From positions 1 through 64,000 of the forward strand of contig CACGKI010000002.1 of assembly GCA_902573565.1 (NCBI GenBank): a DNA stretch of 64,000 nucleotides, given 5' to 3'. Positions 9,157 to 18,105 of this stretch are shown here, one piece after another (position 1 is the first letter of the stretch; each line of letters starts with the position of its first letter). The translations under genes were made by a program, and so were the position numbers. The DNA is from an uncultured Prochlorococcus sp. Its GTDB lineage: Bacteria > Cyanobacteriota > Cyanobacteriia > PCC-6307 > Cyanobiaceae. The notes below the pieces were generated by a model, which ran no database searches, was not told the DNA's origin, and saw nothing but the letters and a program-made list of their open reading frames with translations.

Positions 9157-9360
9157 TCAGTCATCTAGAAGATGAACTCCTTCACCTACGTCAGGAGTAA
9201 ATTTACAATATTTTTCAAAAACAAGTCCAACACTTCTCATTTTTTCTCCTAACTCATCGTTAAATTTATTCCATTCTTCCGATTCACGATCAGGTAAATC
9301 CCACCCTTGTTTTTCTACCATACTTGTTATTAATGTATAGTCCCATTCTATGTATGCCAT
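9157..9360 (-). CDS. Small hypothetical protein, 67 aa
   Basis: An acidic soluble protein with a good ATG start (MAYIEWDYTLITSMVEKQGWDLPDR) and ordinary codon use. It has no membrane segment and no known motif beyond a Trp-rich N-terminus and an acidic C-terminal tail (GEGVHLLDD). It is monocistronic, with a hairpin downstream and trmH divergent upstream. It resembles the small conserved proteins typical of marine picocyanobacteria, but I cannot assign a function. Confidence 0.65.
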   Translation of the reverse strand: MAYIEWDYTLITSMVEKQGWDLPDRESEEWNKFNDELGEKMRSVGLVFEKYCKFTPDVGEGVHLLDD

Positions 9361-9456
9361 TGAATTAATTTAAACTACCAAAATATTATAAACCAAGAGA
9401 TTTAATAGGTAATCAATATTTTTTGAATATAATTTAGAAGTGTGAAAAAATTATAA

Positions 9457-10119
9457 ATGTCAATTTTGCCAAGAAGATTTGAACGAATCAAAAGTGTTTT
9501 AGATTGCCGAATGAAAAACTTGACAGTTTTGGTTGAGGATGTCAATAAACCACATAACCTATCCGCGATATTAAGGACATGTGATGCAGCAGGAGTTTTC
9601 GAAGCAAATTTTATTAGCAAAACGAATGCCGTTAAGACTTTTAATAGTACTGCTCAAGGAAGTCAAAAATGGGTAAAACTAAATAATCATGAAAACACTA
9701 TCGCAGCAATATCTGATTTAAAGAATAAGGGTTTTAAATTATATGGAACGACTCTTAATAGTGAATCAGTAGATTATAGAAATTTTGATTATTCTCAAAA
9801 TACATGTTTTGTTTTAGGAGCAGAAAAATGGGGACTAAGTAATGAACTTATATCAATGGTTGATCAATCAATTTTTATTCCTATGAGAGGTATGGTTCAA
9901 TCCCTGAATGTTTCAGTTGCTGCTTCCATATTATTATTTGAAGCTATTCGTCAAAGAAAAAATAAAGGTTTATTACCAGTTAATGGAGAAGGTTTAAAAA
10001 CAAATGAATATCAAAACACACTTTTTGAATGGTGTTACCCAGAATTAGCTGCGGTGTATAAAAAATCAGCTAAAGAATATCCAAAGTTAAATGATCAAGG
10101 AGAACTTGATCCTTTCTGA
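9457..10119 (+). CDS. trmH: tRNA (guanosine-18-2'-O)-methyltransferase TrmH (SpoU family)
   Basis: SPOUT-class methyltransferase modifying G18 in the tRNA D-loop. The three SpoU motifs are visible: motif 1 NKPHNLSAILRTCDAAG near residue 30, motif 2 CFVLGAEKWGLS near residue 113, and motif 3 IPMRGMVQSLNVSVAASILLFE near residue 140 (first 20 residues diagnostic), forming the SAM-binding trefoil knot. The 220 aa match TrmH rather than the larger RlmB. The N-terminal MSILPRRFERIKSVL is the usual TrmH start. It converges on the ABC permease gene. Confidence 0.93.
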   Translation: MSILPRRFERIKSVLDCRMKNLTVLVEDVNKPHNLSAILRTCDAAGVFEANFISKTNAVKTFNSTAQGSQKWVKLNNHENTIAAISDLKNKGFKLYGTTLNSESVDYRNFDYSQNTCFVLGAEKWGLSNELISMVDQSIFIPMRGMVQSLNVSVAASILLFEAIRQRKNKGLLPVNGEGLKTNEYQNTLFEWCYPELAAVYKKSAKEYPKLNDQGELDPF

Positions 10120-10128
10120 TAATTAATT

Positions 10129-10974
10129 TTATTCTGAATTTTGACTATCAAAAATTTCCTCAAGATCCTCGCCTATAAAAGAAAGACCTAAAACCAAAAA
10201 AAACATTGCTAAACCTGGGAACAAAGCCGTCCACCATATACCCGTAGGTAAAGCAGCAAGAGCAAGATTTAAATCACTTCCCCACTCTGGGACATCTGCA
10301 GGAACACCAAGACCTAAAAATCCTAAACTCCCTAGTACCAAGACAGCATCTGCAGCATTTAGGGTAAGCAGAATAGGCAAAGGTGTTATTACATTTGGGA
10401 AAATATATTTAAAAACAATTGTTTTAACATCAGCTCCTGAAACCTGAGCTGCCTCCACATAAGTTTCGGATTTAACCAATATTGTCTGATTTCTGATTAA
10501 TCTAAAATATTGAGGAGAGTAAACAATACACAATGCCAAAGCTGCGTTAAGGATACCCTTACCCAATACAAAAGCCACAACAACTGAAAGCAAAATTACA
10601 GGTATTGAAAAAATAGTATCCATTATTAATGATAAGCATTTATCAAAAAAACCACCAAAATATCCACTTAATAATCCCAATGGCAAACCCAAACTTAATG
10701 AAAAAAGAATAGCTAAGAATACAACTTCTATCGCTAGGGACGATCCTTGCAAAGTTCTTAGGCAAACATCTCGTCCTAATCTATCTGTACCACAAAAATG
10801 ATTAAGCGAAGGAGGGGCAAAGATATCATTGCTTAACATTGAAAATGAATAACCAAAAAAATTATTGGCCTCTAAAAATTTCATTATTAAAACAACAATA
10901 AGATAAAAAAGTACAATTAAAAATCCAGCTTTTCTGATATTTGCGCCGACACGATTAAATGAGTTAATATCCAA
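10129..10974 (-). CDS. ABC transporter permease, DppC/OppC type
   Basis: Inner-membrane permease of the peptide/nickel/oligosaccharide (DppC/OppC) branch, 281 aa with six predicted helices. Visible traits are the GTDRLGRDVCLRTLQGSS motif after the first helix and the cytoplasmic EAA-like loop (YVEAAQVSGADVKTIVFKYIFPN) that contacts the ATPase. No ATPase, partner permease or binding-protein gene is adjacent, so it is an orphan in this window and must rely on subunits encoded elsewhere. The substrate cannot be deduced. Confidence 0.88.
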   Translation of the reverse strand: MDINSFNRVGANIRKAGFLIVLFYLIVVLIMKFLEANNFFGYSFSMLSNDIFAPPSLNHFCGTDRLGRDVCLRTLQGSSLAIEVVFLAILFSLSLGLPLGLLSGYFGGFFDKCLSLIMDTIFSIPVILLSVVVAFVLGKGILNAALALCIVYSPQYFRLIRNQTILVKSETYVEAAQVSGADVKTIVFKYIFPNVITPLPILLTLNAADAVLVLGSLGFLGLGVPADVPEWGSDLNLALAALPTGIWWTALFPGLAMFFLVLGLSFIGEDLEEIFDSQNSE

Positions 10975-11053
10975 AATTTTTTTTTACAGATATAACTGAA
11001 ATATACCCAATTCTTTTAAAAATAAATAGCTATAAATTTTAAATTTGAAAAAA

Positions 11054-12862
11054 TTACTGGTTTAATTTCAAGACTGCCATAAAAGCTTCTTGAGGGACTT
11101 CAACTTTACCCATTGCCTTCATCCTCTTTTTACCTTTGGCTTGTTTCTTTAAAAGTTTCTTTTTTCTAGAAATGTCTCCTCCATAACATTTAGATAAAAC
11201 ATCTTTTCTCAAAGCACTAATACTTTCACTTGCAATAATCCTGCTGCCGATTGATGCTTGAATAGGTATTTTAAATTGTTGTTTTGGAATAAGTTCTTTT
11301 AATTTCTCAACTAAACTTCTGCCAATTCCATAAGCCTTATCTTTATGAACAATAGAAGTTAATGGATCTGCTCTTTCTGAATTTATTAGGACATCTAATC
11401 TAACAAGGTCATTCTTTCTATAGCCAATCAAATGATATTCCATTGATGCATAACCTTGGGTTCTGCTTTTCATTTGATCAAAAAAATCTGTAACTACTTC
11501 TGCTAATGGAATTTCATAAATCAAGGTGACTCGATCTGTTGTTATGTATTTCATATCTATAAAAACTCCCCTTCTTTCCTGACATAAACCCATTAATGTT
11601 CCATTAAATTCATTGGGAGCATAAATTTCCATTTTCACATAAGGCTCTTCTATTGATTCTCTAAGTTGTGGATCAGGAATTGTAGAAGGATTATCAATAA
11701 AGATATGTTCCTGCTGATTTAAATTGACCTTATAAATAACTGATGGTGCCGTTACGATTAGATCCAAGTCATATTCTCTTTCTAATCTTTCTTGAACAAT
11801 CTCCATGTGAAGAAGTCCTAGGAATCCGCACCTAAATCCGAAGCCCATTGCGCTACTAGTTTCGGGCTCATATTTTAAAGCTGCATCAGATAATTGTAAC
11901 TTTTCAAGAGATACTCTTAAATCTGGGAATTGATCAGCATCAGTCGGGAATAAGCCACAAAAAACCATAGGATTTGCTGTCTTATACCCAGGCAAAGGAT
12001 CATTTGCAGGTGAATTTAAAAGAGTAATAGTGTCTCCCACTCTCGCATCAGCTACTGATTTTATAGAAGCAGCTAAATAACCAACTTCTCCTGCATGTAA
12101 TTCATCAACTTGTTGCTGATCAGGTGCCATTATTCCTATCTCATCCAGTTCATAATTTTTTTTACTGGCCATTAATAATATCTTTTCTCTCTTATTAAGA
12201 GAACCAGATATCACCCTGAAATAAACAATAACTCCTCGGTAGGGATCATAATAAGAATCAAAAATGAGTGCCTTTGTAGGTAGTTTTATTTCATCTTGAG
12301 GAGCAGGTACTCTTCTTACGATTGCTTCCAAAATATCTTTAATACCAACACCAGTTTTTGCTGAACAATTTATTGCATTAGATGTATCAAGTCCAATAAT
12401 TTCCTCTATTTCTTGTTTTATTTTTTCAGCATCAGCACCTGGTAAATCAACTTTATTTAAAACAGGAATTATTTCAAGATTATTTTCTAAGGCAAGATAA
12501 ACATTAGCTAAGGTTTGAGCTTCTACTCCTTGACTTGCATCAACGACTAGTAAAGCTCCTTCACAAGCTTGGAGAGATCTACTGACCTCATAAGAAAAGT
12601 CAACATGCCCTGGTGTATCTATTAAGTTCAAAACATATTCTTGAGAATCGTCAGCTTTATATTTCATCCTAGCGGCCTGTAACTTGATAGTAATTCCTCT
12701 CTCTCTTTCAAGATCCATACTGTCCAAATATTGTTCTTGCATATCCCTTTGCTGCACAGTACCGGTATCTTGGAGCAACCTATCGGCAAGGGTAGATTTA
12801 CCATGATCAATATGAGCGATTATGCAGAAATTTCTAATTTTTGAAACCGATATATCAGTCAT
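11054..12862 (-). CDS. lepA: Elongation factor 4 (LepA)
   Basis: Ribosome-bound translational GTPase, 602 aa as usual for LepA. The G domain has G1 [16 protein letters not shown]3 [17 protein letters not shown]4 NKVDLPGA and G5 SAKTGVG. The EF4-specific C-terminal domain is present, including [20 protein letters not shown] and the basic tail with [20 protein letters not shown]. It promotes ribosome assembly or back-translocation under stress. The neighbouring genes are unrelated, so it is probably transcribed alone. Confidence 0.98.
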   Translation of the reverse strand: MTDISVSKIRNFCIIAHIDHGKSTLADRLLQDTGTVQQRDMQEQYLDSMDLERERGITIKLQAARMKYKADDSQEYVLNLIDTPGHVDFSYEVSRSLQACEGALLVVDASQGVEAQTLANVYLALENNLEIIPVLNKVDLPGADAEKIKQEIEEIIGLDTSNAINCSAKTGVGIKDILEAIVRRVPAPQDEIKLPTKALIFDSYYDPYRGVIVYFRVISGSLNKREKILLMASKKNYELDEIGIMAPDQQQVDELHAGEVGYLAASIKSVADARVGDTITLLNSPANDPLPGYKTANPMVFCGLFPTDADQFPDLRVSLEKLQLSDAALKYEPETSSAMGFGFRCGFLGLLHMEIVQERLEREYDLDLIVTAPSVIYKVNLNQQEHIFIDNPSTIPDPQLRESIEEPYVKMEIYAPNEFNGTLMGLCQERRGVFIDMKYITTDRVTLIYEIPLAEVVTDFFDQMKSRTQGYASMEYHLIGYRKNDLVRLDVLINSERADPLTSIVHKDKAYGIGRSLVEKLKELIPKQQFKIPIQASIGSRIIASESISALRKDVLSKCYGGDISRKKKLLKKQAKGKKRMKAMGKVEVPQEAFMAVLKLNQ

Positions 12863-12917
12863 ATAGAAAGAAAAATTCTCCTCTTATTACATCTTGATTA
12901 ATATTAGCTAATTAGAA

Positions 12918-14414
12918 TTATGGATGGAAACCAAAAATGGAATTATTTCTTTTTTTAATGTCTTTTATGTAGGAACTGTTATTCTCAGCGTCTGATAGTT
13001 CCGGATAAATTAAGTCATTTATTTTTTTCTTAAGATTATGCTTGTCGTTTAAAAATAAAACAGATTTTTCTAGAACCTCAACCATAATTGAAACCGCAGT
13101 ACTTGCTCCAGGTGATGCTCCTAACAAAGCAGATAATGATCCATCAGATGAATTCACAATCTCCGTTCCAAATTTCAAAGAGCCACCACTTTCAGTTTTT
13201 TTAATTATTTGGACTCTTTGACCAGCATTTTTTAAATACCAATCAGAAGGATTAGCTGATGGCATCATATTCTTTAAATTTTCAACTCTTGAGTTATGGC
13301 TCTTTAAAGATTGTGATATTAGGTAATTGATTAAATCATTGTTCTTGAAACCAACGTCTATCATAGAAAAAATATTATTCTTTTTAATCGAACTAAATAA
13401 GTCAAAGTATGAACTTTGCTTTAAAAATTTTGTTGTAAATCCAGCAAAAGGTCCATATAAAAGAAGTTTTTTATTATCAATCCATCTGGTATCTAAATGA
13501 GGTACAGACATTGGTGGTGATCCAATATCAGCCTTACCATAAACTTTTGAGTTATGTTTTTCTGTTAGATCTTTTTCTTCACAAATAAGCCATTTTCCAC
13601 TGACAGGGAATCCACCATAACTCTTTGCTTCTGGGATTTTCGATTTTTGTAAATAATTAATTGTTTTTCCACCAGCACCAAGAAAAACATAGCCAGTTCT
13701 AATTGAAGTTTTTCTGCCTTCTGAACTAATTTCTAGTTCCCATTTTTTTTTATCAATTTTCTTTAAATCTACTAATTCTGTTTTGTATCTAATTTCAACA
13801 TTTTTATTTAAAGAAACTAATGACAAATACTCTTTTGTGAGTGCCTCAAAATTGATATCTGTTCCTCTAACAATTCTTGTAGCAGCAATTTTAGTAAATG
13901 GATTCCTATCTTTTGTTATTAGAGGAGCCCATGATGAAATTTCATCAAAAGATGTAGAGAATTCCATATCAATAAATTCAGGATTTTCGGTCATTTTCTG
14001 AAATCTTTTTTTTAAAAAAGAAATATTATCCTGACCAGACACGAAGCTAATATGAGGAATAAATTTTAAAAACTTTTTAATATCAATTTTCCCTGCTTGA
14101 TACAAGGAGGCCCATAAAGACATGGATCTTTCAAAGGAACGATTTATTGAGAGCGCTTTATCTATTTCTATATTCCCTTTTTCATCTAAAGGGGTATAGT
14201 TTAATTCGCAATTAGCAGCATGTCCTGTTCCTGCATTATTAAATGCACCAGTACTTTCACTTCCTGGAGCATTTAATTTTTCTATAATAAGAAACTTTTT
14301 ATCTGGTGAAACTTCTGAAATTAGGAGGGCTAAAGTACTGCTCATTATCCCTGCTCCTACTAATACTGCATCAAAGTAGATATTGTCATTAGTGGGATTT
14401 TGAAATGAAGTCAC
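12918..14414 (-). CDS. mqo: Malate:quinone oxidoreductase Mqo
   Basis: FAD-dependent peripheral membrane enzyme oxidising L-malate to oxaloacetate with quinone as acceptor; 498 aa, the usual length. The N-terminal dinucleotide fold is [18 protein letters not shown] near residue 18, then [33 protein letters not shown] contains the Mqo signature (short core NNAGTGHAA). The C-terminal [19 protein letters not shown] is also typical. In a cyanobacterium with an unconventional TCA cycle, Mqo can replace NAD-malate dehydrogenase and feed electrons into the plastoquinone pool. It is divergent from nfu. Confidence 0.95.
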   Translation of the reverse strand: MTSFQNPTNDNIYFDAVLVGAGIMSSTLALLISEVSPDKKFLIIEKLNAPGSESTGAFNNAGTGHAANCELNYTPLDEKGNIEIDKALSINRSFERSMSLWASLYQAGKIDIKKFLKFIPHISFVSGQDNISFLKKRFQKMTENPEFIDMEFSTSFDEISSWAPLITKDRNPFTKIAATRIVRGTDINFEALTKEYLSLVSLNKNVEIRYKTELVDLKKIDKKKWELEISSEGRKTSIRTGYVFLGAGGKTINYLQKSKIPEAKSYGGFPVSGKWLICEEKDLTEKHNSKVYGKADIGSPPMSVPHLDTRWIDNKKLLLYGPFAGFTTKFLKQSSYFDLFSSIKKNNIFSMIDVGFKNNDLINYLISQSLKSHNSRVENLKNMMPSANPSDWYLKNAGQRVQIIKKTESGGSLKFGTEIVNSSDGSLSALLGASPGASTAVSIMVEVLEKSVLFLNDKHNLKKKINDLIYPELSDAENNSSYIKDIKKRNNSIFGFHP

Positions 14415-14484
14415 AACAGAAAATTATCTTTTTTGCAATTAATCAAATTTCTTTCTAGGCTTATTATAAAGTTAAACCAAAATT

Positions 14485-14730
14485 ATGAGTACTGAAACAC
14501 TCTCGCTGACAAACGAAAATGTAGAAAAAGTCCTTGACGAGCTAAGACCTTTTTTAATATCTGATGGGGGTAATGTAGAAATTGCAGAAATAGATGGTCC
14601 AATCGTCAAAGTTAGACTTCAAGGGGCATGTGGTAGTTGCCCAAGTAGTACTATGACTTTAAAAATGGGTATTGAAAGAAAGTTAAAAGAAATGATTCCT
14701 GAAATAAGCGAAGTTGTCCAGGTTTTATAA
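14485..14730 (+). CDS. nfu: NifU-like Fe-S scaffold protein (Nfu domain)
   Basis: An 81-aa stand-alone Nfu domain that assembles and transfers [4Fe-4S] clusters, for example to photosystem I. It shows the N-terminal helix [20 protein letters not shown] and the cluster-binding [18 protein letters not shown] with CxxC near residue 52. Length and sequence match the essential NfuA of cyanobacteria (often labelled nifU). Its monocistronic position, divergent from mqo, suggests its own promoter in the 70-bp gap. Confidence 0.93.
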   Translation: MSTETLSLTNENVEKVLDELRPFLISDGGNVEIAEIDGPIVKVRLQGACGSCPSSTMTLKMGIERKLKEMIPEISEVVQVL

Positions 14731-14752
14731 AAATTTTAACTGGAAAAATATA

Positions 14753-15010
14753 CTACTTAGTTTTTAATTCCTTCAACAAAGATGATTCCATATCAAGGCA
14801 ATCAATTGGAAGTCCTTGCCCAATAGCGATTAATAGAGGTGCAAGAATTCCTAGAGTAAAAACTAAATTTGATTGGCTTACATCATATTTACTCAAAGTA
14901 AAAGTTATCAAATAAATAATTGAAAAATACGCATGTAGAGAAAAAAATTCTTTTGGCTTTAGCACTGGCCACCTTAAAGTATTTCCCAAGAAATATAAAA
15001 ATCCTGTCAT
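14753..15010 (-). CDS. Small membrane protein, 85 aa
   Basis: Two probable membrane helices (HAYFSIIYLITFTLSK and NLVFTLGILAPLLIAIGQG), a short amphipathic start and an acidic tail ending DMESSLLKELKTK. I recognise no named family. The start ATG and base composition are ordinary for the region. It converges on nfu with a 22-bp gap and is divergent from the DUF4278 promoter. Confidence 0.6.
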   Translation of the reverse strand: MTGFLYFLGNTLRWPVLKPKEFFSLHAYFSIIYLITFTLSKYDVSQSNLVFTLGILAPLLIAIGQGLPIDCLDMESSLLKELKTK

Positions 15011-15136
15011 AAAAAAATAGTTACATAAAGATTAAACCAAATATAAACATAATCCTTTTTAGAGACTATTTATAAAAAAATTTACCTAAGATAATAATTA
15101 AAAAAACATTAAATCTTCGTTTCTATTTGTAAAAGC

Positions 15137-15166
15137 TAGACATCCAAAGAAAAATAAGCTTATAAT
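15137..15166 (+). promoter_or_regulatory. Sigma70-type promoter of the DUF4278 gene
   Basis: TAGACA at 15137-15142 and a perfect TATAAT at 15161-15166 are separated by 18 bp. The predicted transcript would start near 15173, giving a 5' leader of about 90 nt before ATG 15265. Confidence 0.65.
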
Positions 15167-15172
15167 AATTTG

Positions 15173-15264
15173 GTAGCATTTGCTACTTTTTCGTTCACCC
15201 TCTTTGAGGGCGCAGTTCGAGTCATACCATGGAACGGGGGATGGCCGTGTTGTCACATCGAATC
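15173..15264 (+). promoter_or_regulatory. GC-rich structured 5' leader of the DUF4278 gene
   Basis: This roughly 90-nt leader is far more GC-rich than its surroundings. It begins with a small terminator-like hairpin (GTAGC-ATTT-GCTAC followed by five T). A compact module follows: CGTTC (15192) pairs with GAACG (15232), enclosing hairpin CCCTC-TTT-GAGGG (15198-15210). The outer helix/inner hairpin layout and location before a short gene recall the glutamine-riboswitch group (glnA and Downstream-peptide motifs) of marine cyanobacteria, but I do not see their core consensus, so the class stays open. ATGs at 15229 and 15241 are in frame with the gene and could be part of the RNA or extra starts. 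Confidence 0.55.
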
Positions 15265-15438
15265 ATGACTACTTTAACTTACAGAGGTAAAAACTACGTT
15301 CAAAACAAAGAAGCTGCTAAAAAGCAACTTGTTGAACTTACCTACAGAAGAAACGTATACACCAACAGAATGGATAACGCTTCTTCAAGTAATGAAAAAG
15401 CAGAATTAAATTACAGAGGTGTTAATTACACTAAATAA
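15265..15438 (+). CDS. DUF4278 domain small protein
   Basis: A 57-aa protein containing two copies of the short DUF4278 motif: LTYRGKNYVQNK at the N-terminus and LNYRGVNYTK at the C-terminus, separated by a basic linker with LTYRRNVYTNR. DUF4278 is a cyanobacterial family of unknown function. I chose ATG 15265 (MTTLTYRG), the typical family start; upstream in-frame ATGs at 15229 and 15241 fall inside the structured leader and would add 12 or 8 residues. It is transcribed from its own promoter and closed by a strong terminator. Confidence 0.8.
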   Translation: MTTLTYRGKNYVQNKEAAKKQLVELTYRRNVYTNRMDNASSSNEKAELNYRGVNYTK

Positions 15439-15454
15439 TTTAATTAAACAAATT

Positions 15455-15483
15455 AAAAGCCCCTTTTTAAGGGGCTTTTTTTT
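15455..15483 (+). terminator. Strong rho-independent terminator
   Basis: AAAAGCCCCTT and AAGGGGCTTTT form a GC-rich stem with a 3-nt loop followed by a T run, 17 bp after the DUF4278 stop. It separates this gene from the downstream methyltransferase. Confidence 0.92.
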
Positions 15484-15513
15484 GGCTATATTTATTTGAG
15501 TCCTTTTAAAAAC

Positions 15514-16308
15514 ATGTCTGAAAGTTGCTGTAATACAAACATATCGAATAAAGCACCTAATCAATTCGATCATAAAGATGCGATTCAAGAAAGATATGGG
15601 TCAGCCGCATTAGAAAAAGAAAGTTGTCTTTGTACACCAGTTGGGTTTAATCCTGTTTTACTTGAAGCAATTCCACAAGTGGTTATAGAAAGAGACTATG
15701 GATGTGGAGATCCAACAAAATATGTTCGAAAAAATGATATAGTTTTAGATCTTGGAAGTGGTAGCGGCAAAAATGCCTTTATTTGTGCCCAAATTGTTGG
15801 TAAAGAAGGAAAAGTTATTGGAGTTGATCAGAATTACGACATGCTTTCCTTATCTAGATCAGCCTCTGAAGAAGTTGCAAAAAATATAGGTTTTAATAAT
15901 ACAAAATTTCTGGAAGGATCAATTGAAAAACTTGATGAATTAGATAAAGATTTAAATCCATTAATCGCAGATAATTCAGTTGATATTATTTTAAGTAATT
16001 GCGTTTTGAACTTGGTAAGTCCAGAATCTAGAAATAACCTTCTAATTAATATAAAAAGAGTTTTAAACGATAATGGAAGAATTGCAATTAGCGATATTGT
16101 ATCTAACAAAAGAGTTCCTTTAAGATTGCAAAATGATCATGATCTATGGACAGGATGTATTAGTGGAGCATGGTATGAATCAGACTTTATAAGTGATTTT
16201 AAAGAACTAGGATTTAAAAATTTAGAATTTGCAGAAAGGAGTGCTGAACCTTGGAAAGTAATTGAGGATATTGAATTTAGAACAGTAACTTTAGTAGGCA
16301 ATATTTAA
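15514..16308 (+). CDS. SAM-dependent methyltransferase, arsenite methyltransferase (ArsM)-like
   Basis: About 264 aa. ArsM-type traits: a Cys pair near the N-terminus (SESCCNTN), YGCGDP, SAM motif I LDLGSGSGKNAFICAQ near residue 80, GVDQNYDML, SNCVLNLV in the active-site region, and WTGCISGAWYE near the C-terminus. These cysteines correspond in position to the As(III)-binding set of bacterial ArsM by eye. I use ATG 15514; a TTG at 15496 would add six residues. It lies 38 bp before a class V aminotransferase gene. Arsenic detoxification is the family-based inference; another small-molecule methyltransferase role is possible. Confidence 0.72.
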   Translation: MSESCCNTNISNKAPNQFDHKDAIQERYGSAALEKESCLCTPVGFNPVLLEAIPQVVIERDYGCGDPTKYVRKNDIVLDLGSGSGKNAFICAQIVGKEGKVIGVDQNYDMLSLSRSASEEVAKNIGFNNTKFLEGSIEKLDELDKDLNPLIADNSVDIILSNCVLNLVSPESRNNLLINIKRVLNDNGRIAISDIVSNKRVPLRLQNDHDLWTGCISGAWYESDFISDFKELGFKNLEFAERSAEPWKVIEDIEFRTVTLVGNI

Positions 16309-16346
16309 AAAAATTCAAGGGTTAAAAAATATAATTTAAATTTTCC

Positions 16347-17522
16347 ATGAGAAATAATCTAAGAGATCAAATACCTGCATTAAAAAATAAGTATTATTTC
16401 AACTATGGTGGACAAGGACCATTACCAAAATCTTCTTTAGAAGCAATGGTTAAAACTTGGGAAATTATCCAAGACTTAGGACCATTTACCAATGATATGT
16501 GGCCTTTTATTTACAAAGAAATATTGACCACAAAAAAAATTATTGCTCAAAAATTAGGTGTGAATTCAAAGAATATAGCTCTAACCGAGAACATCTCTTC
16601 TGGAATGATTTTGCCTTTTTGGGGAATAAAAGTAGAAGAAGGAGAAGAGTTGTTAATAAGTGACTGTGAACATCCTGGCGTAGTAGCTGCAAGTCGAGAA
16701 TTTTGCAGAAGAAATAAATTAATATTCAAAATTTTGCCAATCCAAAAAATTAAAAATCTTAACGACGAAAATATAATTTTAGAGATTTTAAAAAATCTAA
16801 ATAGTAAGACTAAGATCCTTATTATTTCTCATATTTTATGGAACTTTGGATATAAAGTTCCATTAAAACAAATTTCCATCGAATTAAAAAATAATCGAGA
16901 AAATTCTTATCTACTTGTTGATGGTGCTCAAACCTTTGGGCACATAAAAATTGAAGAAGAAGTTTTTTATTCTGATTTATACTCAATAACTTCTCATAAA
17001 TGGGCATGTGGTCCAGAAGGACTTGGAGCTATTTACCTCTCAGATAGATTTATTCATGAAACAGATCCGACAATAATTGGTTGGAAATCATTAAAAAAAG
17101 AACAAGGCATCTATGAGCCTTCAGATAATCTTTTTCATAATGATGCAAGGAAGTTTGAAGTAGCCACCTCGTGTATTCCTTTACTTGCAGGGCTGCGGAA
17201 TTCTTTAGATCTTCTCGATAAAGACTGCCATGAAAAAGAAATAAAAGAACATATTAAAAGGTTAAGTGAAAAACTTTGGGATGAATTAAATCATTTAAAA
17301 GAAATTGAATTAGTTTTAGACAAAAAATACTTAAATGGAATAGTTAGTTTTAATATCGAAAATATTGAAGATAAGTATGAATTAGTGAAGAAACTTGGAG
17401 AAAAGAAAATTTGGATAAGAGTTTTAGAAGATCCAAAATGGTTTAGAGCATGCATACATCAAATGACTACAGAAGCTGAGATTGATTTACTTTCTATGGA
17501 AATTAAAAAAATTATAAATTAA
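16347..17522 (+). CDS. Class V PLP-dependent aminotransferase (cysteine desulfurase/epimerase-like)
   Basis: A 391-aa fold-type I PLP enzyme. The PLP-binding lysine is in YSITSHKWACGPEGLGAIYL near residue 217, and the preceding Asp is in LLVDGAQTFGHI. It lacks a clear catalytic Cys loop of SufS/IscS type, so the substrate is uncertain; relatives are annotated as isopenicillin-N epimerase-like or NifS-like. It follows the ArsM-like gene on the same strand (38-bp gap). The family is firm; the reaction is unknown. Confidence 0.82.
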   Translation: MRNNLRDQIPALKNKYYFNYGGQGPLPKSSLEAMVKTWEIIQDLGPFTNDMWPFIYKEILTTKKIIAQKLGVNSKNIALTENISSGMILPFWGIKVEEGEELLISDCEHPGVVAASREFCRRNKLIFKILPIQKIKNLNDENIILEILKNLNSKTKILIISHILWNFGYKVPLKQISIELKNNRENSYLLVDGAQTFGHIKIEEEVFYSDLYSITSHKWACGPEGLGAIYLSDRFIHETDPTIIGWKSLKKEQGIYEPSDNLFHNDARKFEVATSCIPLLAGLRNSLDLLDKDCHEKEIKEHIKRLSEKLWDELNHLKEIELVLDKKYLNGIVSFNIENIEDKYELVKKLGEKKIWIRVLEDPKWFRACIHQMTTEAEIDLLSMEIKKIIN

Positions 17523-17586
17523 ATAATTAGAAACTTTTTGATGAGAGGTACTTGCATTTCAAGAAAATAAAGAGAATATAAAGAAA

Positions 17587-17781
17587 ATGATAATTCAAAT
17601 GGAATCAATTAAACCCCCAAAAAGAATTATTAAGAAACAGCTTAAAAATGTTAATAAAGCAATTATTGAAATTGCAGAAATGAAATTTAAAAATATTGAA
17701 GAAAAAGAAGAAAAATTAGATGCGCTTGTTTTTTTAAAGAATCAAATATTGAGGAAGGCCGAGAAGTTAGAAATTAAATAA
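17587..17781 (+). CDS. Small basic helical hypothetical protein
   Basis: 64 codons from ATG 17587, with a second ATG at 17599 (MESIKPPKRIIKKQL). It is almost entirely predicted helix with heptad-like spacing and high Lys/Glu content (IEIAEMKFKNIEEKEEKLDAL), suggestive of a coiled coil. No family is recognised. It lies downstream of the aminotransferase gene and before a 324-bp stretch without a gene. Confidence 0.5.
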   Translation: MIIQMESIKPPKRIIKKQLKNVNKAIIEIAEMKFKNIEEKEEKLDALVFLKNQILRKAEKLEIK

Positions 17782-18105
17782 GTAAATAATTTAAGAAAAA
17801 GTTATCTTTAAGAAATAAATTTATTTTTTTCTTAATGACCTCTTAACTCAATAATCTTAGGTTTTGTATGTCTTCATTATTTTACTCCTTGAATATTGAA
17901 GACAATAATATAAAAAAAATAAATGATTATAAAAAATTAACCTTCTACTAAATATTTAATCAAGCAAAAGATACGGAGCAAATCAAATATTCTTATAAAG
18001 AAAGTTTAAAAGAGAAAATAAATCTATTTTAGATGATTAGGAATTAATCAAAATAATAATGATTCTCTCAAATCAGCTCTATTTAATATATAGATAAAAT
18101 TTAAT
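17782..18105. other. Gene-free stretch
   Basis: A 324-bp very AT-rich stretch. I see only a weak AT inverted repeat at about 17806-17835 (TTAAGAAA / TTTCTTAA), which may end the preceding small gene, and an isolated 27-codon frame at 17867 that I do not accept. No tRNA, clear promoter or repeat is visible. Confidence 0.5.

Noticed and set aside
9402..9620. 72-codon minus-strand frame over the trmH start
   Set aside because: Antisense to trmH motif 1 and without a plausible upstream region.
17867..17950. 27-codon frame in the gap after the 64-aa gene
   Set aside because: Too short and AT-biased, with no ribosome binding site or domain features.
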